The notes under the pieces: generated by a model | The model's database searches: none | The model's input: only the letters and a program-made list of their open reading frames with translations | What the model was told of the DNA's origin: nothing | In this document: positions 43,893 through 51,175 of the stretch, in pieces | Layout of the letters: each line of letters opens with the position of its first letter | Numbering within the stretch: the stretch's first letter is position 1 | Translations under genes and position numbers: made by a program | Source: Geovibrio thiophilus | Lineage (GTDB): Bacteria; Chrysiogenota; Deferribacteres; Deferribacterales; Geovibrionaceae | Length of the DNA: 64,000 nucleotides | Direction of reading: 5' to 3' | NCBI RefSeq assembly: GCF_004087915.1 | Contig: NZ_CP035108.1 | Span: forward strand, 372,001-436,000

Positions 43893-44051
43893 GCTATCGC
43901 AGGAATCAGAGGCACCGGTAGAAACATCCTTCTTTTCCTTTAGTTTGCTAATAATAAAACTTTTCTAATTTCACTTGAATTTTATTTTTTCATGGCACAT
44001 CTTTTAAGCAGCACATATCAGAACCTGAAAACACAAAGATTGGGATTTTGA

Positions 44052-44083
44052 ATTTTTGATAAGGGGAGCGCAATATCAAAAAT
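44052..44083. other. Ten-base perfect inverted repeat in a gene-free stretch
   Basis: ATTTTTGATA (44052-44061) and TATCAAAAAT (44074-44083) are perfectly complementary around a 12-base G-rich loop. The surrounding 43893-44175 stretch is AT-rich with no credible gene, and I see nothing else in it. The element could be an operator or an RNA hairpin, since no T run follows. Confidence 0.4.
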
Positions 44084-44206
44084 CTCATAAAACCTGATTT
44101 CATCGGATCTTAGGAAAACCGCTTACGGAAATAGTTTAAATATTTCTCGTTAACCCTGCCGAATGAGCCGATAGGTATGGTATAATAAAATAAACTGGAG
44201 GGTGCG

Positions 44207-44584
44207 ATGATGAAACGCTTGGAAATTGCCCTGCAGGAGCAGGAAAAGTTAAGGGTCGAGGCTGTGATCGGCAAGCTTGCCGTGCATATAGAAGAACGCA
44301 GTGAAGCTATGCGCATAGTAGGCACCACCGAAGATCCTTATGTCGTGGAAAACGGCGGGCTGAAGCTTATAGCGGAGAAGCTGGATTTTCTTTTTGACGA
44401 TACCCTCTCCTTTGACTGGTTCATGGAAAATGTTCACGAAGGCTACGGTATTGGCTTAAGCCGTGAGAAAGACGAATATCTCAATCTTGATGATCTTTTC
44501 GATATTGAGTACATAGAAGATACAGAGGAAAACGGAGTGGACATACCCGAATATGTGGTGATGGCTGCCGCTGTGTCAAGATAG
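44207..44584 (+). CDS. Hypothetical acidic cytoplasmic protein
   Basis: I do not recognise this 125-residue protein. It has no signal peptide or membrane helix. The first 40 residues are predicted helical and charged (RLEIALQEQEKLRVEAVIGK); the second half is strongly acidic (DLFDIEYIEDTEENGVDIPEY). The start ATG 44207 (or 44210) follows GGAGGGTG, and an extended -10 (TGGTATAAT, 44178-44186) lies 20 bases further up, so it is very likely a real, singly transcribed gene. Its own terminator follows. It stands alone between ackA and a signalling cluster. Confidence 0.75.
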   Translation: MMKRLEIALQEQEKLRVEAVIGKLAVHIEERSEAMRIVGTTEDPYVVENGGLKLIAEKLDFLFDDTLSFDWFMENVHEGYGIGLSREKDEYLNLDDLFDIEYIEDTEENGVDIPEYVVMAAAVSR

Positions 44585-44590
44585 AACCGG

Positions 44591-44625
44591 AACCCTGCTT
44601 ATAAAAAAAGCGGGGTTTTCTTTTT
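44591..44625 (+). terminator. Terminator of the acidic hypothetical gene
   Basis: AACCCTGCTT (44591-44600) pairs with AAGCGGGGTT (44608-44617), with one G-T pair, then TTCTTTTT. The convergent diguanylate cyclase gene ends within it. Confidence 0.85.
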
Positions 44626-45517
44626 ATGAAACCGGATTTTTCCTTTTCTTCTTTTCAGCGTACATGACTTCGTCCGCCATGTTCAGCAGTTCTTCCAGCC
44701 CCGAGACTTTATCATTGCAGAATGCCCAGCCTATACTCGCAGAAAGCTTATACGAGCGTATTTCGGAGTCGTTAAGCCTGCTTATTTTTTCGCCGAGTCT
44801 GCTTCTCACCGTGCCTGCGTCTGTCTGTTCCTCAAGGATTACCGCCGCCGCGAACTCATCTCCGCCGAGGCGCGCAGTTATGTCGGATTCTCTGAAGGAC
44901 TTGCGCATTATGTCCGCCATGTCTATGAGAGCCTTGTCCCCTTCGGAGTGACCGAGATTGTCGTTAATGTGCTTCATCCCGTCCAGATCGATGAAATATA
45001 TGGTGAAAACACCCGTACCCCGCCTGCTGATTTTCAGCAGTTCATCGGCTTTGATCATGAAGCCCCGCCTGTTGTTGAGCCCTGTCAGCTCATCCTTGAA
45101 GGACATTTTATGCAGGTGCAGGACGGTCTTCTGGCGTTCGATGGCGTAGTTTATCGCCCGCACGAGCTGTTTTTCATCAAACTGACCCTTGACTATATAA
45201 TCCTGAGCGCCTTCACGCACGGCGGAGAGGGCTATGGTTTCATCATCATTTCCCGTCAGCACCACAATGGGCGTTTTCGGTGTGGACTCACGGGCTTTTA
45301 TGAAGGTTTCAAGTCCGAAACTGTCCGGCAGGGCAAGGTCAAGGAGTATCACATCAAAATGCGCGGCGGCGAGTATCTCAAGGGCATAGGAAAGCCTGTC
45401 CGTCTTCTTACAGCGGAAATCAAACTGCGGGGAGTCGTGGAGCATTATTTCGATAAGACGGGCATCCCCCGGGTTATCCTCCACTATCAGAACGTTCAAA
45501 TGCGTCTCTTTGTCCAT
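44624..45517 (-). CDS. Response regulator with diguanylate cyclase (GGDEF) output
   Basis: The 297-residue protein has a receiver domain (phosphoacceptor Asp60 in VILLDLALPDS, acidic pair in VEDN, Lys in IVKGQF) and a GGDEF domain. The active site GGDEF is intact near residue 217, and RESD five residues before it is the RxxD product-inhibition site. It should make cyclic-di-GMP when phosphorylated. It is the third gene of a histidine kinase, receiver, receiver-GGDEF cluster read leftwards, separated from the receiver gene by three bases. Confidence 0.93.
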   Translation of the reverse strand: MDKETHLNVLIVEDNPGDARLIEIMLHDSPQFDFRCKKTDRLSYALEILAAAHFDVILLDLALPDSFGLETFIKARESTPKTPIVVLTGNDDETIALSAVREGAQDYIVKGQFDEKQLVRAINYAIERQKTVLHLHKMSFKDELTGLNNRRGFMIKADELLKISRRGTGVFTIYFIDLDGMKHINDNLGHSEGDKALIDMADIMRKSFRESDITARLGGDEFAAAVILEEQTDAGTVRSRLGEKISRLNDSEIRSYKLSASIGWAFCNDKVSGLEELLNMADEVMYAEKKKRKNPVS

Positions 45518-45520
45518 AAA

Positions 45521-45964
45521 TCACCCTTCCGGCAGGAAAGCAAGCCTGAGCCAGAATTGCTCTATCGTTTTGACGACATGCTCAAATTCGTCCAGATCAA
45601 CCGGTTTTTTGATGTATGAGTTAGCGTGCAGCCCGTAAGCGGTCTGTATATCCTTATCGGATGAAGAAGTCGTAAGTACAATTACCGGAATACTTTTCAC
45701 ACTTTCGTTCTTTTTTATCTCTGCCAATACTTCCCTGCCATCCTTGCGGGGCAGGTTGAGATCGAGAAGAATAAGATCCGGTCTGGGTGAACTGAAAAAC
45801 TCATCCTGTCTGTAAAGGAAGCGCAGGGCATCCACCCCGTCCTTCACCACGCTTATGCCGCACGGGGTCTCAATATCCCTGAAGGCTTCCTTCAGAAGGC
45901 GGGCATCCCCTGCGTTGTCCTCCACAAGGAGTATCTCAAAAGGCACATTTCTTTGCAGCCCCAT
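45521..45964 (-). CDS. Single-domain response regulator (Rcp1-like)
   Basis: The 147-residue protein is a receiver domain only. Phosphoacceptor Asp68 lies in LILLDLNLPRKDG, the acidic pair is in VEDNAGDARLLKEAF, and the conserved Lys is in YIKKPVDLDEF. The ED-N-x-GD-x-R-L-x-x-E-A-F pattern is typical of Rcp1-like regulators paired with phytochrome-type histidine kinases. It overlaps the kinase stop by one base. It probably passes phosphate from the kinase to the GGDEF regulator or a flagellar target. Confidence 0.92.
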   Translation of the reverse strand: MGLQRNVPFEILLVEDNAGDARLLKEAFRDIETPCGISVVKDGVDALRFLYRQDEFFSSPRPDLILLDLNLPRKDGREVLAEIKKNESVKSIPVIVLTTSSSDKDIQTAYGLHANSYIKKPVDLDEFEHVVKTIEQFWLRLAFLPEG

Positions 45965-47745
45965 TATTCACGCCCTTTTCCCTGCAAAGTGAAGATAAAG
46001 TCGGAGCCCTTGCCCTCGGCTGATTCCACGGAGATTTCACCGCCGTGGCGTTCGACTATCTTTTTGCATATGGCAAGCCCAATGCCTGTTCCGGGGAATT
46101 CCTCTTTAGTGTGAAGTCTCTGGAATATTACAAAAATTCTGTCCAGATATTTTTTATCTATGCCTATACCGTTATCTTTTACCATAAACCTGAACATATT
46201 GCCTTCTTTTTTGGCACTTATTTCAATTTCAGGTTTTACTCCTTCCCTGCGGAACTTGATTGCGTTTCCGGTCAGGTTCTGGAAAAGCTGGAGCATCTGC
46301 GAATTGTCCGCCAGAACAGTGGGAAGCTTACTGTATTTTATCACGGCTCCTGATTCTTCGATAACCCCTTTGAGGTTTGCCTTCACAATGTCGAGCACGC
46401 CGTTTAAATCAACATGGCTGAATTCTTCCCCTTTGGTTCCCACCCGGGAGTAGCTGAGCAGGTCATTAATCAGAACCTGCATGCGGTTTGCGCCGTCCAC
46501 GGCGTAGTTAATGAACTCTGTGGCGTCCTCGTCCAGCTTGTCCTTGTAGCGTTTGGCGAGAAGCTGGGTATAGCTTGAGATCATGCGCAGAGGCTCCTGA
46601 AGATCATGGCTCGCGATATACGCGAACTGCTCAAGCTCTTCGTTGGAGCGCTCCAGCTCCGCCGTTCTCGCCGCAAGTTCCCTGTCCCGCTCCTGCAAGG
46701 CTTCCGCCATGGAGTCGAAGGCTTTTGCGAGCTGTCCGAGTTCGCCTCTTCCGTATCTTATCCCGGTGCGGACGCTGAGGTCACCTGTACTGAGCTCCTT
46801 TGTCACATTGGCGAGACGGTTTATCTTGCTCAGGGCAAACAGACTGCCCGCGACCCAAGCAGTGATCAGCACTATGGTGCTGAAAACAATCCACACGCCT
46901 ATATAAAAGAATACCTTTTTTACGGGCTCCATGGCGAGCTTTTCCGGTATACCCACCATGAGACGGAGGTTTGTTCCCTGCCCTGTCATTGTTGTGAAGC
47001 CGAACAGGCGCTTTTCGCCGTCAAGCCCGACTGCGCGGAACATGCCGTCATTGTTGCTCTGCATCAGCTCCACGGCTTTTGATCTTCCTATGCTCCGTCC
47101 TATCCAGTCACCCGCATCGGGGTACATGGCGAGGATTTTTCCGGAGTTATCAAGAACAGTCAGTGTCGTGCCTTCGGGAAGCTGGGAACCGGCGGCTATG
47201 GAACGGAACCATGAGAGGTTGAATGTCGCGGAGAGAACCCCCGTGATTGCTCCGTCTGTTTCGACGGGGTAGGATAGGCTGAATTCCGTGGCTCCGGTCA
47301 CGAGCCCGAGCCTGTATGAACCGAAGTAGAATGAACCGTCCGAGACGGATTTAGTGAACCACTCGGTGTTTGTGGGAATGCGGGTTATGGTGAGCGGTCT
47401 GCCGGAACAGATGATTGAACCGCTTCTGTCCACAAGCAGAAGGTTTTCGTATGAGGGGTACACGTCTATAAGATCGGTGAAGATCCTCTCGCAGGAGGGC
47501 GCGTCCATATCCCTTATCTGGGGAATGCGGGAGAGCCCGAGAAGAAGATGCTTCGTCCCGTTCATGGCGCTGTTATTGTGCTCCGCAGCGTATTTAGCGA
47601 AGCGGTGGGCATCCTTAAGCGCTCTGTCCATTTCGTAGCGGATCTCTGAAAATGCCGTAAACAGCAGAACACCGAGAGCCGGAATTACCGCGAAGAGCAC
47701 CAGAAGAAGCAGTCTGCCCCGCAGTCCTGAAATACCTATTGCCAT
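45964..47745 (-). CDS. Sensor histidine kinase (dCache, HAMP, HisKA, HATPase)
   Basis: From ATG 47745 the protein has 593 residues: membrane helix 1 (about 10-34), a periplasmic dCache-like sensor domain (about 35-275), membrane helix 2 (about 280-305), HAMP, a coiled coil, the phosphorylation site in IASHDLQEPLRMISSY (His near 380) and the ATPase domain with N box (LFQNLTGNAIKF), DNGIGIDKKY and GTGIGLAICKKIVERHGG. All catalytic boxes are intact. A longer frame upstream adds 18 non-conserved residues and lacks a site. It probably phosphorylates the two response regulators encoded next. The periplasmic ligand is unknown. Confidence 0.92.
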   Translation of the reverse strand: MAIGISGLRGRLLLLVLFAVIPALGVLLFTAFSEIRYEMDRALKDAHRFAKYAAEHNNSAMNGTKHLLLGLSRIPQIRDMDAPSCERIFTDLIDVYPSYENLLLVDRSGSIICSGRPLTITRIPTNTEWFTKSVSDGSFYFGSYRLGLVTGATEFSLSYPVETDGAITGVLSATFNLSWFRSIAAGSQLPEGTTLTVLDNSGKILAMYPDAGDWIGRSIGRSKAVELMQSNNDGMFRAVGLDGEKRLFGFTTMTGQGTNLRLMVGIPEKLAMEPVKKVFFYIGVWIVFSTIVLITAWVAGSLFALSKINRLANVTKELSTGDLSVRTGIRYGRGELGQLAKAFDSMAEALQERDRELAARTAELERSNEELEQFAYIASHDLQEPLRMISSYTQLLAKRYKDKLDEDATEFINYAVDGANRMQVLINDLLSYSRVGTKGEEFSHVDLNGVLDIVKANLKGVIEESGAVIKYSKLPTVLADNSQMLQLFQNLTGNAIKFRREGVKPEIEISAKKEGNMFRFMVKDNGIGIDKKYLDRIFVIFQRLHTKEEFPGTGIGLAICKKIVERHGGEISVESAEGKGSDFIFTLQGKGRE

Positions 47746-47863
47746 ATGCGGTAATTCCCTCCTTTCACTGGCTGAATCTAGCACAGAAGGGCGCAACAAT
47801 TCAACTCCCTTGACAGCTTATGCCTCGGGGATTAAACTCGTAAGCTATACATACGGAGTGTAA

Positions 47864-48337
47864 ATGAGCAGAATTGACGAGAGCGGATATTTCCACAAGG
47901 CTATGATGATAACCAAGGCGATGTTTCCGGGCGTGTTTATTTATCTTGTTTTCGCCGGACTCTCCAAAGTTTTTGACTGGAATATTTTTCTTTATCTTTC
48001 TCCCGATACGGTCAGACAGACCGGTTTTGTTTTTGTCGCCCTGTCGGTTGTTTCGTTTCCCCTTGCGAGAGAGGTTGAAAAACACGCTGTAAAGAACGCG
48101 AAAACCGGAGACGGTCTTCTGAAAAGACTGTACTTCTCAACACTGATCAATCTCGGAATAGGGGAGATTTCGGCTTTTTTCGGCGTGATAATCTATGTAA
48201 TGTCAGGCGATATAAGATATTTCTTTTTGTTTTTCAACATCTGCCTCCTGCATATTATCCTGAACAGACCGACATATGCTAAGTGGAAAAAGCACATGAG
48301 AGAACGCTTTACATCTCTGCCGGATGAGGATGACTGA
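47864..48337 (+). CDS. Hypothetical membrane protein (four helices)
   Basis: I cannot assign a function. The 157-residue protein has four predicted membrane helices (about 20-38, 48-65, 92-110, 118-136) with a basic cytoplasmic tail (YAKWKKHMRERFTSL). The length and helix pattern recall small AtpI-like proteins, but no motif supports that. It is followed at once by an RseC-family gene whose ATG overlaps its stop, so the two are probably co-expressed. It is transcribed divergently from the histidine kinase. Confidence 0.65.
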   Translation: MSRIDESGYFHKAMMITKAMFPGVFIYLVFAGLSKVFDWNIFLYLSPDTVRQTGFVFVALSVVSFPLAREVEKHAVKNAKTGDGLLKRLYFSTLINLGIGEISAFFGVIIYVMSGDIRYFFLFFNICLLHIILNRPTYAKWKKHMRERFTSLPDEDD

Positions 48338-48744
48338 TGCCGGCGCAGGGCATAACTCACAAGGGACTTGTCATTGAAGAGGATACGGGAAGCGGAGCTC
48401 TCATTGAGATAGCCAGAAGCGGAGCCTGCGGCGGCTGCAAGGAGAAGGGCGCCTGTGGCATGACCGAAAGCGGTTCCCTGCTGGTGCGCCTGAAAAGCCC
48501 CCGCAGACTGAAAAAAGGGGATGAGGTGACGGTGGAGATCTCCAGAAGCGAGTTTTACCGTTCCGTGGGGCTGGTGTATATCGCTCCCGTGGCGCTTATG
48601 CTTACTGCCGCTGTTGCTGCCGGTTCGATGGGTTTTTCGGAACTGCTTACAGCTGTTCTCACTCTTGCTGTGCCCGCTGTTTATTTCCCCGTGCTGCGTC
48701 TGTTTCTCAAAAACGGCAGCCGCACAAGGTACAAAATAAGGTAA
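48337..48744 (+). CDS. RseC/MucC family protein (SoxR-reducing system)
   Basis: The 135-residue protein has the RseC layout: an N-terminal soluble part with CGGCKEKGACG (four cysteine-like positions, three Cys present around 31-40), a short basic beta region, then two membrane helices (about 75-93 and 96-116). RseC proteins are linked to SoxR reduction and Rnf complexes in Proteobacteria; no rnf genes are seen nearby. The stop-start overlap with the upstream membrane protein suggests a joint role. GAAGCAATCT-family repeats follow. Confidence 0.82.
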   Translation: MPAQGITHKGLVIEEDTGSGALIEIARSGACGGCKEKGACGMTESGSLLVRLKSPRRLKKGDEVTVEISRSEFYRSVGLVYIAPVALMLTAAVAAGSMGFSELLTAVLTLAVPAVYFPVLRLFLKNGSRTRYKIR

Positions 48745-48761
48745 TTCTGCGGAGGCTGCTG

Positions 48762-48839
48762 AGTCATTGCGGACGAAGTGAAGCAATCTTCCTGTATATT
48801 CAGAGACTGCTTCACCGTTTTAACTCCCCGCAGTGGCGT
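48762..48839. repeat. GTCATTGCG...GAAGCAATCT inverted-pair repeat
   Basis: GTCATTGCGGACGAAGTGAAG and CAATCT (48762-48788) is followed by an inverted version (AGACTGCTTCACC ... CCGCAGTGGCG, 48804-48838). It is the most complete copy of this family here: two converging halves, forming a potential large hairpin. It fills the convergent gap between rseC-like and hisD genes. Confidence 0.7.
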
Positions 48840-48847
48840 AAACAGCC

Positions 48848-50119
48848 TTATCTTTTCTTCTGTCTCACGGAAGCTGAGTTCCGGTGCGCAATGAGCTCTT
48901 CGTGTTCGGCGAGAGTGATTATGTCTTCCATGTCTTCCTCAAGCTGTTTTTTGGAGTAATAGAGTATGCTTGAGCGTTTTATGAAGTCGTAAACGCCCAG
49001 CGGCGAGAAGAAGCGGGCTGTTCCTCCCGTGGGGAGCACGTGATTGGGTCCGGCTATATAATCGCCCACTGCTTCGGGGGTGTTTTCCCCGAGGAAGATA
49101 GCCCCTGCGTTTCTGATTTTAAGCATCATCTCCATCGGGCTTTCCACATAGAGTTCAAGGTGTTCAGGTGCTATTACGTTTGCGACTTCGCATGCCTCAT
49201 CCATATCTTTCACAAGAATGACCGCCCCGTAGTTATCCAGAGACTTCTTGGCAATATCTTTTTTTGGGAGCGCTTCAAGCTGTTTTTCAAGCTCTTCTTT
49301 TATCTTTTCAGCAAGCTTTTTATTGTCGGTGACGGCGACTGCGCTGGCAAGCTCATCGTGTTCCGCCTGTGAGAGCATATCTGCGGCTATGTATTTCGCC
49401 TTTGCGGATTTATCAGCGATTATAAGAACTTCGCTGGGTCCCGCTATCATGTCTATGTCTACCTGCCCGAAGACAAGCTTTTTGGCAAGCGCCACATAAA
49501 TATTGCCGGGACCGACGATCTTGTCGACCTTCGGCACTGTCGCTGTTCCGTAAGCGAGAGCCGCGATCGCCTGAGCGCCGCCTACTTTGAACCCTCTGTC
49601 AACACCGGCGATATATGCGGCGGCGAGAACAACAGGGTTAACCTCGCCTCCTGTGGCGGGTGTGGTCATTATTATCTCTTTCACTCCGGCAACCTTTGCG
49701 GGCAGCGTGTTCATCATAACACTGGTGGGGTAAACCGCCTTCCCGCCCGGAACATATACACCGACCCTTTCCAGCGGTGTAATTTTCTGACCTAGGAAGG
49801 TGCCTTCGCTTTTTTCGTAGATCCATGTTTTTTCAAGCTGCTTTTCGTGGAAGGAGACAATATTGTCTTTCGCTTTTTCCAGAGCCTTTTTCAGCTTCGG
49901 GTCAAGATTTTTGTACGCTTTTTCCATCTCTTTGCGGGTGATCTCCACCTTTTCGCAGTCAAAGCGGTCAAACTTTTTCGTGAGCTCAAAAAGAGCAGTG
50001 TCCCCTTCCTTTCTGATCCGGTTGATGATGGAAAGCACAGTGTCCATGTATTGTTCGTTGAAGGATTCGCCTCTTCCTAAAATTATTTTAAGTTTTTCGT
50101 CATTTCTTTTTATTATCAT
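48848..50119 (-). CDS. hisD: Histidinol dehydrogenase
   Basis: The 423-residue enzyme catalyses the last two steps of histidine synthesis. Clear signatures are VPGGKAVYPTSVMMNTLPAKVAG in part, GPGNIYVALAKKLVFGQVDIDMIAGPSEVL (core, glycine-rich and Asp site), SQAEHDELA with the zinc ligands Gln-His, and the C-terminal EHEELIAHRNSASVR. It is separated from any other his gene in this window. It overlaps the upstream diguanylate cyclase gene by four bases, so it is expressed as the third gene of a polA-GGDEF-hisD unit. Confidence 0.96.
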   Translation of the reverse strand: MIIKRNDEKLKIILGRGESFNEQYMDTVLSIINRIRKEGDTALFELTKKFDRFDCEKVEITRKEMEKAYKNLDPKLKKALEKAKDNIVSFHEKQLEKTWIYEKSEGTFLGQKITPLERVGVYVPGGKAVYPTSVMMNTLPAKVAGVKEIIMTTPATGGEVNPVVLAAAYIAGVDRGFKVGGAQAIAALAYGTATVPKVDKIVGPGNIYVALAKKLVFGQVDIDMIAGPSEVLIIADKSAKAKYIAADMLSQAEHDELASAVAVTDNKKLAEKIKEELEKQLEALPKKDIAKKSLDNYGAVILVKDMDEACEVANVIAPEHLELYVESPMEMMLKIRNAGAIFLGENTPEAVGDYIAGPNHVLPTGGTARFFSPLGVYDFIKRSSILYYSKKQLEEDMEDIITLAEHEELIAHRNSASVRQKKR

Positions 50120-51174
50120 GATTCTATTCCAGTAAATCTGTTTTTTCCGTTCTTTTTACTCTCATAAAGCCTTGAATCGGCAAGCTTTACTATGCCCACA
50201 CTCTCCGCGCCTTCGGGGAAATCCTTCGGAACCGCCACGACCCCGCCGCTTATCCCGGCGATTCCCGCATAGCCTGTCTTCTCAAAGACCTGAGAAGCCA
50301 CACCGGTCAGCTTGGCGCAGACCGCTTTTATGTCGACTTTGTCATCTTCGGGGATTATTATGAAGAACTCGTCCCCGCCGAAGCGCCCTAGAATGTCGCT
50401 GGCACGGAGCTTTTCCCTGAATCCTCTGCATAGATCCACAAGAAGGTTATCGCCCACAAGATGCCCTTCCTTATCATTCACTGCCTTGAAATTGTCTATA
50501 TCCGCCATGATGAAGTAAAAGCCTTTGCCGTATCTCTGATGTCGGTTAATCTGGGCGCCTATGAGCTCCGCCATCGCCATTTTATTGTAAACTCCGGTGA
50601 GGAAGTCCGTTCGTGCCTGCCTGTAGATTATTTCTGTGTTATGAAGCTTTTTCAGGGCAACCATCACAACGAAGGAAAGCTCCTTCACAAAGTCCATTGA
50701 GCCTGAATCCTCAAATCTTTCCGGATCTCTGCTGAAAAGCGCCAGAGCAGCGATTATTTTCCCGTTTTCAGTGATGGGGGCTATGAGGTAAGAGCCTATC
50801 TCTTCCTCAACTCTGAACTCGCTTATTATATTCATCGTGTCCTTGCCTGAGTAGGGGCGTTTTTCCAGAAAGAAGTATTTGAATATCTTCTCCGGATGAA
50901 AGAATATTTTATCCGCAAGGTTGTCCGTTTTGCGCTCAAAATCCAGAACATCCGAGTTGAGAAACAGCACGGCACGGTCAATATCAAAAATTTCAGAAAG
51001 ATATGAAAGCGGCTTTTCTGTGATCTCCGCCAGAGAGCTTGACAGAAGAAAGGCGTATTCCACTATCCTGAATCCGCCGTGCTTCGCCTCGTTTTCCCTC
51101 ACAATTGTAATGAGTTTTTCAAGTTCGTCCTTCAGGTCTCTGTTTTCCCTGATTACAGTGTCGAGTCTTCCCAT
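50116..51174 (-). CDS. Diguanylate cyclase with N-terminal GAF/DUF484-like domain
   Basis: The 352-residue soluble protein starts with a short coiled coil (VIRENRDLKDELEKLITIV), then a GAF-like domain of DUF484 type (about 40-170), and a GGDEF domain. GGDEF is intact in LGRFGGDEFFI (near residue 268), and RASD five residues before it is an RxxD inhibition site. It should make cyclic-di-GMP; the small-molecule input is unknown. It lies one base after polA and overlaps hisD by four bases. Confidence 0.9.
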   Translation of the reverse strand: MGRLDTVIRENRDLKDELEKLITIVRENEAKHGGFRIVEYAFLLSSSLAEITEKPLSYLSEIFDIDRAVLFLNSDVLDFERKTDNLADKIFFHPEKIFKYFFLEKRPYSGKDTMNIISEFRVEEEIGSYLIAPITENGKIIAALALFSRDPERFEDSGSMDFVKELSFVVMVALKKLHNTEIIYRQARTDFLTGVYNKMAMAELIGAQINRHQRYGKGFYFIMADIDNFKAVNDKEGHLVGDNLLVDLCRGFREKLRASDILGRFGGDEFFIIIPEDDKVDIKAVCAKLTGVASQVFEKTGYAGIAGISGGVVAVPKDFPEGAESVGIVKLADSRLYESKKNGKNRFTGIES

Positions 51175-51175
51175 C

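Noticed and set aside
43992-44010. Sigma-54 promoter (TGGCAC motif)
   Set aside because: The downstream GC element is at the wrong spacing (12 instead of 10 bases) and no gene follows closely.
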